64,000 bases of DNA, from assembly GCA_933228675.1 (NCBI GenBank), contig OW121742.1:15516489-15580488 (forward strand), given 5' to 3'. This document shows positions 14,392 to 27,293 of the stretch, one piece after another; position 1 is the stretch's first letter, and every line of letters begins with the position of its first letter. A program made the translations under genes and the position numbers. The notes under the pieces were generated by a model, which did not search any database, was not told where the DNA came from, and was given only the letters and a program-made list of their open reading frames with translations. Origin of the DNA: Stomorhina lunata (Eukaryota; Arthropoda; Insecta; Diptera; Rhiniidae).

Positions 14392-15372
14392 TATTTGGCA
14401 ATCAAAAGCTCACATTTTGTTAAAAACGATGATAGTTAAGAAACATTTGAAATGATCGAGGCTTAATCTGAATTTGGGGTTTTAATATATAAATATAGAT
14501 ATTTGGTAAAAAAGGGTGTTTCACAAATCTAGTTTTGATAGGCTTATAAACATCATGAAAAAGTTTTAATTTTTGTAAATTATAACAAAGTTTAAGTAAG
14601 CTTTTATGATGATACAAATTAAGTATGCTTTTTAGATCATTATTATTAAAACATCAACTCTTTGTCATAACAATTTAGTAAAATCTTATGTAACTTTTAA
14701 ATATATCATAAATAATCATTTAAGAATTCTGTTGCTATTGAAAGCTTTTTATATTTCAACGAACTGATTAACTGATTACAAGCTTTAAAAATGTAGTAGA
14801 AAACTTTGATAATCTTGATCCTATTGTACTTTTGTGACCTTTTTAGGTAAACACTAATAAACTTAAGTGCTTGTAAGAACCTGTTGTAAACAAGAGCTTT
14901 TTTGTTCAGAAAGTTTCTAGCGATTTCATCGAATTTTACTGATAGTCACAATGAAAGCTCTTATAAGTAAAACTTATGCGTAAAGCTGATTATATCAGTT
15001 TCTTAAAGAAAGCTCGACTGTTGTTAGTTTTAATTAATCTTAATGGATTTATGACTTTTATCTAAAGCTCTCAGAAAAATAAGTGCTTCATGATCTTATT
15101 AATCCGTCATGATCATCATAAACCATTTCATTTAAAAAATCTAAGGAAACGGGTAGCTTTTATTAGGAAAAATTAAACGTAATAAGAATACGACCTTATT
15201 TTACTCAAAAGCTCTCACTTACCAAAATTAAAAAGCTTCTGTTAAAATCTATTTCTAACTGAAAGTTCAACCTTTGTAAGTATAAAATAATCTTAATAAA
15301 GCTTTCACCTTACTTTTATCTAAAGCTCTCTGGAAAATAAATGATAAAAGAGGTGATTAATTTATCATTATC
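14392..15372. other. AT-rich spacer with many AAGCTT/AAAGCTC words
   Basis: No gene; frequent AAAGCTC, AAGCTTTT and GAAAGCTC words. Frames are short and without pattern. Confidence 0.55.
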
Positions 15373-15428
15373 AGAGGTCGGCACAAAGAGTTTTTTATAA
15401 TTTAAAATAGGTATTTTTCAATGTGTAG
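15373..15428 (+). repeat. Satellite leader module, copy 2 (internally deleted)
   Basis: AGAGGTCGGCACAAAGAG joined directly to TTTTTTATAATTTAAAATAG, then GTATTTTTCAATGTGTAG. Compared with copies 1 and 3, the A-rich stretch and CAGAGTTGCCG are missing. It shares TTCTGATGTTT downstream with copy 3 (ATCTAATGTTT). Confidence 0.8.
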
Positions 15429-15469
15429 TTCTGATGTTTAAAAAAAGCTTTCTAATCTATTTTCTTAAT

Positions 15470-16440
15470 ATTTTAATCAAACATTTTTCTATAGAGAATT
15501 TTTTAATAAAAAATTTTTCTATAGAAAATTTTTTTATCAAACATGTTTCTATATAAATTTTTTTAATCTAAATTTTTCTATAGGAAATTTGTTTATCAAA
15601 ATTTTTTCTATTGAAAATATTTTCGATCAAACATTTTTCTATAGAATTTTTCTATAGAAAAATTTTTCTATAGAAAATTTTTTTATCAACAATTATATAG
15701 AAAAAAAAAATTTTTCTATAGAAAATTTTTTTATCAAAAATTTTTTATAGAAAATTTTTTTATCAAAAATTTTTCTATAGAAAATTTTTTTATCAAAAAT
15801 TTTTCTATAGAAAATTTTTTTATCAAAAATTTTTCTATAGAAAAAAAAGGAACATTTTTTTATCAAAAACTTTTCTTTAGAAAATTTTTTTATCAAAAAC
15901 TTTTCTATAGAAAAATTTTTATCAAAAATTTTTCTATAGAAATTTTTTTTATCAAAAACTTTTCTATAGAAAATTTTTTTATCAAAAACTTTTCTATAGA
16001 AAATTTTTTATCAAAAATTTTAGTATAGAAAATTTTTTTATCAAAAATTTTTCTATAGAAAATTTTTTTATCAAAAATTTTTCTATAGAACATTTTTTTA
16101 TCAAAAATTTTTCTATAGAAAAAAAAGGAACATTTTTTTATCAAAAATTTTTCTATAGAAATTTTTTTTATCAAAAACTTTTCTATAGAAAATTTTTTTA
16201 TCAAAAACTTTTCTATAGAAAATTTTTTATCAAAAATTTTAGTATAGAAAATTTTTTTATCAAAAATTTTTCTATAGAAAATTTTTTTATCAAAAATTTT
16301 TCTATAGAACATTTTTTTATCAAAAATTTTTCTATAGAAAATTTTTTTATCAAAAACTTTTCTATAGAAAATATTTTTATCAAAAATTTTTGTATAGAAA
16401 ATTTTTTTATCAACAATTTTTCTTTAGAAAAGAAAATGTT
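15470..16440. repeat. Tandem satellite array, TTATCAAAAA linker (copy 2)
   Basis: About 33 units of the same type as 5.7-7.4 kb. A segment of about 219 bp is duplicated in tandem: the rare variants GAAAAAAAAGGAACATTTTT and TTTTAGTATAGAAAA each occur twice at that distance (the latter at about 16021 and 16240). The 135-residue reverse-strand frame across it merely shows this duplication. Confidence 0.95.
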
Positions 16441-19114
16441 ATTAAAATAAATTTTTTTGAGAAAATTTTTGGTTAGAAAAATATTGTTTTTAAATTTTTA
16501 CAGAAAAAGTGGAAAAACTTACCAAAGAAACATTTTTTTATCATAAATTTTTCTATAAAAAACGTTTGTATCGAAAATATATAAAAAAAATAGTTTTTTT
16601 ATCTAAAAAAATATATAAAGCTTTCAATAAGCGAATACATAAAAAAATATGTTATGTAAAAAGCTTTTTTGATTTAAAGCTTGCAAACTTATGAAAAGCT
16701 TGAAGTTGATAAACAAAAATTTTATCAAATGAATTCTTTATCAGTTTTAAGCGTTTTTGTTAAAGAAGTCAAAATAAAAATAAAATTGATTTTGAAAGTT
16801 TACTTTATTTCAGAAAGCTCTTTCTTGTCAATAAAACTGAAAACTAAATGAAAACTGGATGATGTATAATATATAATCATAAAAAGCTATATCATATGAC
16901 TAAACTAAAGCTTTAAAACATATATCTGATGTGACTTAATGAAAGCTTTACAAATAATTATTAAAAACTATTGCAATAAAGCATCTGTCGATAGTTGTGT
17001 ATATTTCAGAAAGCTCTTTCATTAATTTATGAAGTTTTTCAGGCAATAAACCTTTTAACTTATAATGCTTGGACAAGTTTAAGCAATATCCTGATTCAGT
17101 GTAGAGTGCACTCTTATCTCTATATCAATTTTAGCAACAATCCAAATAAAATGAAAAAAAAAATCAAACAAAAATATTTAAAAAATTAATATGTTTCTCC
17201 CCCTACCATAAACATAAAAATCCCTGAAGGTATAATTTTCAGAAATACCGAAAAACAAGAGCAAAAAAAAAAGGAAAAGGAAAGTAAAATTAATAATGGT
17301 GAAATGTAAGCATTAGATCATGAAATGGGGAAAATGGAAAATAAAGTATATATTACAAACATACACATACAATTCCTTAAAATTTCAATGAAAAACAAAT
17401 AAAGCTCCCACTCAAAAACAGGGATACAAATTTTTTTGAATATTTTTTTTTTCACTTCTTCAAATAGAAACAATAGCTAAAGGAAAATATACCAAAAAAA
17501 AAAAACACAGAGAAAGAAGAATATAATCTGCACCATATACATATAAGATAAAAATCTGTTTTTGATGCATCTTTAATTCAAGGAAAGAGCAAAAATTTTT
17601 ATTAAAACAGGACTTTTTGAAAGCTTTTAAAAGGAATGAAAATGGAAATATACACAGAAAATGGAAACAAATGTTGAAAAAAGTGGCAGTTGGACAGTAA
17701 CAAAGAAAAGTTTATCTTTTTTAAGAAATACTTATGTTATATTAATACAGAATAACTTGAGAATGAGTTTGGAGTTAAGAAATGAAAAGACTTTTACTAA
17801 ATTAAATTCAAAAATTATAAGGTAAAAATAAGTTTTAATAGATTTTTTTTTTGAGCAAAAAAAATTGCACAAACTTTTAATTGAAAAAGTCCTAAACAAA
17901 ATGAAATATGGTAAGGAAATAAAAATTATAAACAAATTTTAGATTAAATTTAAAGAAAATCTTTAGAATATCAAAAATAAGTTTTTAAATATTTAGAAAT
18001 TTAAACAAAATCTTTAGAATGTCAAAAATAAGTTTAAATTTTTTACAGTTTTTAAATATTTAGAAACTTTCCTAGATAAAGAAATCATGAATTTCAATTA
18101 AAGTTTTTTAAGAAAACTTTTTCTTAAGCTTATGAAATTTTTACATTTCAAAGTTTTGGATTGTGTTGAAGTTAAAGCTTCTTCAACTCCTAAACTTAAG
18201 AAGTTTTTGAATTTAAATTAACATTTTTAAAACAGATATTTCGTTTATATTCAACTAAAAGTTTCTTTACTAAAATTTTAAAACTGAGGTAGATTTAAAT
18301 TTAAATTAAAGCCTTTTAAAAAAATGTTAACGATTTTTAAGTTTTCCGAATTATTTACTATATAAAGCTTTTATTGAATTTCTTGCAAACTTTTTTTTTT
18401 TACTTTTTGGCGATGTTAATCTTAAGAACAAATCCTTTGTTTCTAACGTTTTAAATTAAAAGCTATTTCTAAAAGTAAAAGCAATTGTCATTGACGAATT
18501 TGACATTAAGACCAAGTATAAATATCAAAAGCTTTAATTATATAAATTATGTGGATCTCGAGAACTAAATTTTTTATGCCTTAAACTTCAAAAACGAGTT
18601 ATTTAATGTTTTGTTAAGACTTTTCCTCATCAACATTTTTTTTAGATATTTTTTAAAAGCTTTTAAACGATTTTTCTTATCTTCACCTCAAGCTCTCAAC
18701 ACCAATGAGAATTAACTTACACTTACATGTCAACTTGAAGACTCTTATCTTTGGATATTATTTCAAAGCTTCAAACAAACAAATTTTAAAAGCTTTTGTA
18801 TAATAAAATAGTCACAATTGTAAAGCTTTACAAATTTTTAGTCTTTCAAATAATGCAATTCAGCTTCAAGCTTTAAAAACGTTAAATAATTTTAGATTAA
18901 TTTATAAAATAGCATCTTAAGTTTTTCCAAAACTTTATATTAAATGCTCTAAAGCTCTAAAGTTGTAAACTATTAGCTCAAAGCTTGTAAGTTTTTCTAT
19001 TAAAGAGTTAAAAGAAATATACATACGTGTTCTTCCATATTATCTTTGTAATTTGCCCAAAGCTTTGGTAATACAAAATAATAAAGCTTTCTTTGAATTA
19101 TGATGCAAAACATT
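16441..19114. other. AT-rich spacer, AAGCTT-rich
   Basis: No gene. The first 200 bp still hold decayed array fragments. From 16600 on, AAAGCTTT-type words are frequent. An A-rich tract lies at 17250-17520, and a near-direct repeat (TTTAGAATATCAAAAATAAG / TTTAGAATGTCAAAAATAAG) occurs near 17962 and 18014. Confidence 0.55.
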
Positions 19115-19491
19115 CATTACATGTTATAATAAGTAATTTAGGAGCTTTGTAGTTTTAGGCTTGAAATAAAATTCTTAAAGCTTTTAACATAAATCGAATA
19201 AACCCCTATCGCGAATATCATCTCCCAAGGGAATCATGTTCCCAAAGCTTTTTTACGCTGTAAAACATATAAGAAAAAAGTTTTGGGAACACGATTCCCA
19301 TGGGAGATGATATTCGCGTTAGGGGTGATTATTCGATTTATGTTATTTTAAATATTTTAATAAATTTATAATCTTTAAATTTCTATTCGAAGTTCAAAAA
19401 ACAATTAAAATAAAAAGCTTTTAGAATTTTATTTCAAGCCTTAAACTAAAAATCTCCTAAATTACTTATTATAGTATGTAACTTTCTATTA
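19115..19491. repeat. Large imperfect palindrome (foldback-like)
   Basis: TTACAT..TATAATAAGTAATTTAGGAG at the left is inverted at about 19454-19480. The arms continue through GGCTTGAAATAAAATTCT and AAAGCTTTT. An inner, much better matched hairpin at about 19187-19343 has arms containing AACATAAATCGAATAA, GCGAATATCATCTCCC and GGGAATC.TGTTCCCAAA, with a loop of about 30 bp. The right arm carries about 80 bp extra between inner and outer pairing. Inner arms are over 90% matched while outer arms show more changes. It could be a foldback transposon or a MITE inserted into an inverted duplication. No coding capacity. Confidence 0.85.
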
Positions 19492-21430
19492 AAATTAGTA
19501 AAAGCTTTTTAATTCTGCTATCAATAGAATTTAGATTCAAAGCTTTGATATGAAAACGGAAAACTATAAGGTGATAAGGGATTCATTATCTAAATATGTT
19601 TTAAGCTTTCTTAAATTTTCCTTAGAAAGAAAGCTTTCATTGCTTAATTTAATACTTTAAATAATGAAAATTATATAATTTTTCAATTGATAAGATTTTA
19701 TTTCTAAGCTTTTTGTGACAAAACTAAAAAGCTCTTAATTTCTTTAATATTATTTTATGTTTTAACACTGAAAGCTTTAAGAAATCTTCTAATCATGTCG
19801 GCAGTAGTCTTTACAATCACCAAAGCATATATTTTTCATAAAAAATCTTGAATAATGTGTTAAAAATTAAAAAAGCTTTTATGAGCTTTTAGTGCTATTT
19901 GTAAGAATTTGCTATGCTTTTAAAAGTATTTCAATTAACAAAAGCTCCTTAATTGCGTAAAAAGCTTCATTTGATAAAAACTGAAAATTTCTTTACATTT
20001 CTATTTTAAAAGCTTTTAGAAATCTATTAGAGCTTTTAGGATTATTTGTAAGATTTTAAAAAATGGTTTTCATTGTAATACCTGAATTATACAAATTAAA
20101 TTATTCTTTTTATATTCACTTGTAATTTTAAAAGCTTTTCTGAGATGAAATTGCAGTAAATTCTAATATAAAAAGTTTTTGTGTAAAATACGAAATTAGA
20201 AAGTAAATCCTTATTAATTCATTAAAAATCTCACAAATTAATTAATTTAAGATTAGAAATCTTATAACAAATGAATGAGCTAAGAATACTTTTTATATAA
20301 AGTTCTCTGGAAATGTGGGAAAGATAAAAGCTTTCAACTTAAACCTTTTTGAAAAATTTCCACAAGACATCAAAGACTTTCTAGGTATGATATAAAGCTT
20401 TGTTCTGTCGAAATAGAAACAAAAAGTTTCCATAGCTTTTAAAACTTTTTCTCTTTTAAAATTCTTATTAATAAATCAGCCACAATTGTAAAGAATTTAA
20501 TTTATATTTATGAACTTTGATTTAAAGTAAAAACGTTTTATTTATTTTTCTTTTACATGTGGAGGTAAACAAATTTTATATACAACTGCTCTTTTCATTT
20601 CCTATTAATTTGGTTGTTATTGGTAGCTTTTGTTGTGTGTGCTTTTGAGCTTTTTTTTTTTTGCTTTTTGCCTTGATGCGTGTAAGTATAAATAATAAGC
20701 CCATTTAAAAAAGCAATCATTAACTTTATTTAAAGTTAAAGGAATAAGAAGAAAGGAGTGTTGTAAGGAAAGATATATATATATATTTATTTCTGCTGAA
20801 ACTGATTATTGTTCTCGAGTATTCAGCAGTTTTCTCAACATCAACAGCATTATCGTCAACATCATGATGGATTTTCGTACAGAGAAACAAATTTACTTAA
20901 TATCCTTGATTTTGAACCGGCAGTATAATAGAAATTCATGTCATTAACTGACTATTTTTAAATATCAAGTTTATGCCTGTGGGAGTTAATGGTTTACTGA
21001 CTTGATTACTGGTAAACAGTAAAAAAACCAACTTTACTATTTCAGCTCGACAGATTTAGTTTAGTTGAACTACTGGGTTCGTTTCGCAGTTTTAAAATAG
21101 ATTTGTAACAATTGTTGTTTTTTGATTGTAGTACTTTTTTATTTATTTACGAGCATTTCCATTGAATTGTCTGAGTACATGTGTACATTACCGAGTATAT
21201 ACTCTATGGGGGAAGTAGTATTTCTTGAACAAAACAACAATTTATCTTACGTGTGGATCAAAATGAATCTTTTAGCATCTATCTAATATTCAGACATTTG
21301 TTATAGGTCTTGGAAGAAAGGGAATCTCAAAAGTACACTATTTCGAAATGGTGGAAAGGTGGCTATAAGTTGGTAGCCTTAAACTGATGATACAATAGAA
21401 ATGAATAATTTTATTTTTATAGAAATTATC
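19492..21430. other. AT-rich spacer, AAGCTT-rich until about 20500
   Basis: No gene. AAAGCTTT words stop near 20.5 kb. The stretch 20760-21400 is less biased but has no frame or motif I recognise. Confidence 0.55.
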
Positions 21431-22880
21431 TTATAACGAAAAATTTTTTAGAAAAATTTTTTTTAGAAAAATTTTCTATAAAAAAATTTTGAATTTAAAT
21501 TTTTATTAAAACTTTTTTTAATAAAAAGCTAAAAATTTTCTGTAGAAGAATTTTTTATAACAAAAAATTTTCTATGAACAAAATTTTTATAGCCAAAATT
21601 TTTTTGAGTAAAAAATTTTTCATAGAAAAATTTTGTATAGCAAAAAATTTTCTACAGGAAAAATTTTTATAGCAAAAAATTTTCTATAGAAAATCTTTTA
21701 TATCGGAAAATTTTCTATTAAATATTTTTACAAAAATTTAATTACCAAAAATGTTCTATCAAAAAATTTATAGAAATTTTTTTTTAAGAAAATCTCAAAA
21801 TTTTCTCTAGAAGAATTTTTTGTATAGAAAAATTTTTTATAGCGAAATCTTGTCTATAGAAAATTTTTTTTATAGCACAAAATTTTTTTTAGAAAAATTT
21901 TTATAGCGGATAATTTTGTATTAAATATTTTTTATAAAAAAAAAATATAGCAAAAAAAGGTTCTATTAAAAAATTTATACCAAAAAATTTCTTAAAGAAA
22001 AATAATTTATAGTCAAAAATTTCTTAAAGAAAAATTTTTTATAGCAAAAAATTTTTTTTATAAAATTTTTTATAGCAAAAAATTTTTTGTATAAAATTTT
22101 TTATAGCGGAAAATTTTGTATTAAATATTTTTTATAAAAAAAAGTTTATAGCAAAAAAAGGTTCTATTAAAAAATTTATACCAAAAAATTGCTTAAAGAA
22201 AAATTTTTTATAGTAAAAAATTTCTTAAAGAAAAAAATTTCATACAAAAAATATTTTTATAGTGAAAAATTTCCATAGAAATTTTTTTAAAATTAAAAAT
22301 TTTCTGTAAAAGAATTTTTTATAGCGAAAGATTTTCTATGGACAAAATTTTTATGCAGAAATTTTTTATAGTAAAAAATTTTGTATAGAAAACAAAATTT
22401 TTTGTAGCAACAAATTTTTTTGTAGCAAAAAATGTTTTTATAGCTAAAAATTTTCTATCGAAAAATTGTTTATTAAAAAAAATTTCTGTAGCAAAATTTT
22501 CTATAGAAAAAGTTTTTACAGTGAAAAATTTATATAGAAAAATTTTTTAAGGCTAAAAATTTTCTGTAGAATAATATTTTGTAGCGAAAAATTTTCTATG
22601 TAAAAATTTTTGTAGTAAAAAGTTTTATATAGAAAAAATGTTAAAAGATAAAAATTATCTAAAGAAAAATCTTTTATAGCGATAGAAAAGTTTTCAATCG
22701 AATAAAGTTTTCTTTAGAAATTTTTAATCGAAAAAGTTTTCATACAAAAAAATTTCACTCCAAAACATTTCCATACAAAATATTTCAATCGACAAATTTT
22801 TTACTTATAAAATCAAAAAATTTTAATCAAAAAAAATAATTTTCTACTTAAATAATTTTATTTTTTTTTTCTAAATTTCT
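21431..22880. repeat. Degenerate satellite array, ATAGCAAAAAA linker
   Basis: Units of about 25-35 bp made of TTTTCTATAGAAAAA and TTTTTTATAGCAAAAAATTT, strongly diverged. A segment with GGTTCTATTAAAAAATTTAT occurs twice (about 21959 and 22159), pointing to a 200-bp duplication. Confidence 0.9.
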
Positions 22881-24015
22881 ATACAAAATCTTTCAATTGA
22901 AAACTTTTCTATTTTTTTTATACAAAAGTTTTCGATTGAAATTTTCTATACAATTTTTTTCTAAAAAAAAATTTATTGAAATTTTTTTTAATAGAAAATT
23001 CAATCGCAAACTTTTATCTAACTTTTTCAATTGAAATTTCAACTGAAAAATTTTCATTACATCAAATTTCTGTTTAAAATTTTTCTTGAGAAGAAATTTA
23101 AAATTTTCAAGAATTTAAAGTTTTCTAAAGAAAATATAAATATTTAAAAAAACAAATTTATTTTAAATTTTCTATAAAAAAAATGTGAAGTTTTCTATAG
23201 AAAAAATTTAAAATTTTCTATAGAAAACAATTCAAATTTTCTGTAGAAAAAATTCAAATTTTCTATAGAAAAAATTCAAATTTTCTATAGAAAAAATTTA
23301 AAATTTTCTATAGAAAAAAATTCAAAGTTTGTATAGAAAAAATTTAAAATTTTGTATAGAAAAAATCCAAATTTTGTATAGAAAAAATGTTCAAATTTTC
23401 TATAGAAAAAAATTTCAAATTTTCTATAGAAAAAATTTAAAATTTTCTTTAGAAAAAATTCCAAATTTTCTTTAGAAAAAATTCCAAATTTTCTTTAGAA
23501 AAAATTTCAAATTTTCTTTAGAAAAAATTTCAAATTTTCTATAGAAAAATTTTCAAATTTTCTATAGAAAAATTTTCAAATTTTCTATAGAAAAATTTTC
23601 AAATTTTCTATAGAAAAATTTTCAAATTTTCTATAGAAAAATTTTCAAATTTTCTATAGAAAAATTTTCAAATTTTCTATAGAAAAATTTTCAAATTTTC
23701 TATAAAAAAAATTTCAAATTTTCTATAGAAAAAATTTCAAATTTTCTATAGAAAAAATTTCAAATTTTCTATTGAAAAAATTTCAAATTTTCTATAGAAA
23801 AAATTTCAAATTTTCTATAGAAAAAAATTAAATTTTTTTATAAAAAAAAAATTAAAATTTTTTATAAAAAAAATTAAAATTTTCTATAGAAGAAAATTTA
23901 AATTTTCTATGGAAAAACTTTTAAAAATTTCAATTGAAAAAATTTATATGAAAACGATTCTATCCCACAAATTTTCTGCAAGAAAAATTTTAACAGAAAA
24001 ATTTTTCTGAAGAAA
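22881..24015. repeat. Satellite array, TTTCAAA linker
   Basis: From about 23170 to 23900 the unit is 23-25 bp: ATTTTCTATAGAAAAA followed by TTTCAA or TTCAA. At 23540-23700 seven or so units are nearly identical at 23 bp. The edges (22881-23170 and 23900-24015) are decayed. Block-wise variants (CTTTAG at 23440-23520, GTATAG at 23310-23380) show local spread of variants. Confidence 0.93.
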
Positions 24016-25155
24016 ATTATATAATCTATACGACAGATTTTAGAGGTACATTTTGAACTAACCAAAATCCCATCCCGGACCTCTCATACTTTTATTTCTT
24101 CCTATTCCTGTTTTTGTTAATAATGTTAGTAGTTTTGGGGTTGTTGTATTTGTTTCCCCATTATTGCTATTATTGTTGTTGTTGGTGTTTGTTGTTATTG
24201 TGTTGTATTTAACTTAAGATTTGTTATTGTGTTGTAAAACTAAAGATGTCTGAGAACTCAAGTGCGTTTTAAACACAAAATACATAAGAATAAGGATAAG
24301 AATAATGTTTTCTCTTCTACTTTCATCCTTTTTGATGTATGAGCTTACAAATGTTTCAAAAGAAGGAAGAGTGAGATTGAGTGTATGTTGTGTGTGTATG
24401 TAAGTGTTAACAAGAAAGAAATGGTATAACTACTAAAAGCTAACGAGAAGGAGAAAGTGTAAAGTATAAGGAAACAATAAAATCAAATGTAAAAAAGGAA
24501 ACATTAGAAACTTAAAGATGATGATGACTGTGCTGGTGTTGGTAAGGGGAGGGGTTATAAAAACTAAAAGGAAATCCTGGATATAATAATAATGTGTAGA
24601 TTTCTTTGAGAACAAACAGAAATCGTAATAGACTTCTAAGGAATTTATATCCAGGCTTTATGATTTGCTTGATTGTAATAAATGGAGTGATGTAGAAGAA
24701 AATTTTAACAAAGGAAACTGTTTATTGTTTATGTATATGTGATTAATAAGAATATGGTTTCCCGTTTCTACCCATTTTAAGCAAGAGTCTAAAAAAGTCT
24801 AACTGTATCATAAAATTTTTAGTGTCAGCATCAGTATCCAGAGCTAGGTTCATCTTTTAAATGATAAAGTCTAAAACACTCAAACCACTGTTACAATACT
24901 TGCATCATTTTTCCAGTTGTAATTAATATTAAACTTTATTTTACATTTTAAAGTCATCAAGCGAACTTTTTTGAATACCTAATGTGATTTTCAAAAAAAA
25001 AAAAAAACTGTTAAATGTTAAAATTTATTAAAATTAGTCAACAACGTTTCCTTCTTCATTTATTTCAGTTTCTTTTTCTCCCATATTTTTTCACTTTTTC
25101 TTCATTAACTAAAGGGAGGAAACGAACAAAATTTTACATCTTTAAAATTTATTTT
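24016..25155. other. AT-rich spacer with (TTG)n-like stretches
   Basis: No gene. A run of TTGTTGTTG-type simple sequence occupies about 24115-24235, and a GT-rich stretch lies near 24385. I see nothing else. Confidence 0.6.
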
Positions 25156-26712
25156 TTTTTTAATTTTTTTAACGAAAAATTTTCTATAGAAAACTTGTTT
25201 TAACGAAAAATTTTCCATAGAAAACTTTTTTTAACGAAAAATTTTCTATAGAAAACTTTTTTTAACGAAAAATTTTTTATAGAAAACTTGTTTTAACGAA
25301 AAATTTTCTATAGAAAACTTTTTTTAACGAAAAATTTTTTATAGAAAACTTGTTTTAACGAAAAATTTTCTATAGAAAACTTGTTTTAACGAAAAATTTT
25401 CTATAGAAAACTTGTTTTAACGAAAAATGTTCTATAGAAAACTTGTTTTAACGAAACATTTTCTACAGAAAACTTGTTTTAACGAAAAATTTTCTATAGA
25501 AAAATTTTTAACGAAAAATTTTCTATAGAAAAATTTTTAACGAAAAATTTTCTATAGAAAAATTTTTAACGAAAAATTTTTAACGAAAAATTTTCTATAG
25601 AAAAATTTTTAACGAAAAATTTTCTATAGAAAAATTTTTAACGAAAAATTTTCTATAGAAAAATTTTTAACGAAAAATTTTCTATAGAAAAATTTTTAAC
25701 GAAAAATTTTCTATAGAAAAATTTTTAACGAAAAATTTTCTATAGAAAAATTTTTAACGAAAAATTTTCTATAGAAAAATTTTTAACGAAAAATTTTCTA
25801 TAGAAAAATTTTTAACGAAAAATTTTCTATAGAAAAATTTTTAACGAAAAATTTTCTATAGAAAAATTTTTAACGAAAAATTTTCTATAGAAAAATTTTT
25901 AACGAAAAATTTTCTATAGAAAAATTTTTAACGAAAAATTTTCTATAGAAAAATTTTTAACGAAAAATTTTCTATAGAAAAATTTTTAACGAAAAATTTT
26001 CTATAGAAAAATTTTTAACGAAAAATTTTCTATAGAAAAATTTTTAACGAAAAATTTTCTATAGAAAAATTTTTAACGAAAAATTTTCTATAGAAAAATT
26101 TTTAACGAAAAATTTTCTATAGAAAAATTTTTAACGAAAAATTTTCTATAGAAAAATTTTTAACGAAAAATTTTCTATAGAAAAATTTTTAACGAAAAAT
26201 TTTCTATAGAAAAATTTTTAACGAAAAATTTTCTATAGAAAAATTTTTAACGAAAAATTTTCTATAGAAAAATTTTTAACGAAAAATTTTCTATAGAAAA
26301 ATTTTTAACGAAAAATTTTCTATAGAAAAATTTTTAACGAAAAATTTTCTATAGAAAAATTTTTAACGAAAAATTTTCTATAGAAAAATTTTTAACGAAA
26401 AATTTTCTATAGAAAAATTTTTAACGAAAAATTTTCTATAGAAAAATTTTTAACGAAAAATTTTCTATAGAAAAATTTTTAACGAAAAATTTTCTATAGA
26501 AAAATTTTTAACGAAAAATTTTCTATAGAAAAATTTTTAACGAAAAATTTTCTATAGAAAAATCTTTAACGAAAAATTTTCTATAGAAAAATTTTTAACG
26601 AAAAATTTTCTATAGAAAAATCTTTAACGAAAAATTTTCTATAGAAAAATTTTTAACGAAAAATTTTCTATAGAAAAATTTTTAACGAAAAATTTTCTAT
26701 AGAAAAATTTTT
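25156..26712. repeat. Highly homogeneous 29-bp satellite array, AACG linker
   Basis: From about 25500 to 26712 there are roughly 40 almost identical 29-bp units: AACG, A5, T4, CTATAG, A5, T5. Before 25500 units are about 30-32 bp with a variant linker (AAACTTGTTTTAACG). The only recurrent variants in the homogeneous block are two TCTTTAACG units 58 bp apart (about 26563 and 26621). Such uniformity implies very recent expansion or gene conversion. It is interrupted by the hammerhead element at 26713. Confidence 0.98.
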
Positions 26713-26828
26713 AATTAATTGAAAAATTAGGATTAATCAGTCTTGAGTTCATTTTTAATTTTCAAATTATTAATTTGAAAATTTGAAAGTAATAATGTGG
26801 AGAAAAACTGAAAAAATTATTTTTTGAA

Positions 26829-26885
26829 CGCGGCTAGTGGATTGCAATTTCTGTCCCGCCACAGGACGTCATCAGCACTTAGCGC
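26829..26885 (-). ncRNA. Hammerhead-like ribozyme, left arm of copy 1
   Basis: On the minus strand, CTGATGA (complement of 26869-26875), stem II GTCC/GGAC, then GAAA (complement of 26848-26851), stem III ATTGCAAT, putative cleavage C, and stem I AGTG/CACT with outer GCGCT/AGCCGC pairing. It is the arm-inverted partner of 27237-27293, with one change in loop II. Positions 10.1/11.1 read C and A instead of the usual G-C pair, so activity is uncertain. Confidence 0.7.
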
Positions 26886-27236
26886 CCTCGACCACAGTCG
26901 AGGGAACTCAAGCCTGATTAATCCTAATTTTTCAATTAATTCAATTTAAAGTTAGAATAATTAATTCCAAATAATTAAAAGCAAAGGGCACGTTGCATTT
27001 ACTTACACATACATTCATGTAATTTACTTGCATATGTGAACACTGTTACTATTCTATAAATAGCATCAAACCAAAAAAGTCTTGTTCTTCTCTACATGCC
27101 AACGGCAAGTGAAAAGATCGAGCAAAACAAGTAATAGGAGAATACACAATCAATTAAACGTAGTGATGTTCGATCAAACTCAATGAGTTAAATTGATGAT
27201 TATCTCTGCAATTTGATAACTCGACTGTGGTCGAGG

Positions 27237-27293
27237 GCGCTAAGTGCTGATGACGTCCTGTGGCTGGACAGAAATTGCAATCCACTAGCCGCG
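27237..27293 (+). ncRNA. Hammerhead-like ribozyme, right arm of copy 1
   Basis: Core CTGATGA at 27247-27253 and GAAA at 27271-27274. Stem II GTCC-TGTGGCT-GGAC. Stem III is ATTGCAAT (27274-27281) with predicted cleavage after C27282 (an AUC triplet). Stem I pairs AAGTG-side AGTG (27243-27246) with CACT (27283-27286), then GCGCT with AGC(C)GC across single-base bulges. This is the type I arrangement with a very short stem III. The base step next to the core in stem II is a C-A mismatch, which departs from the consensus. Confidence 0.72.

Noticed and set aside
25500..26712. Regular 29-bp direct repeats resembling a CRISPR array
   Set aside because: There are no unique spacers; the units are contiguous, the genome is eukaryotic, and no cas genes are present.
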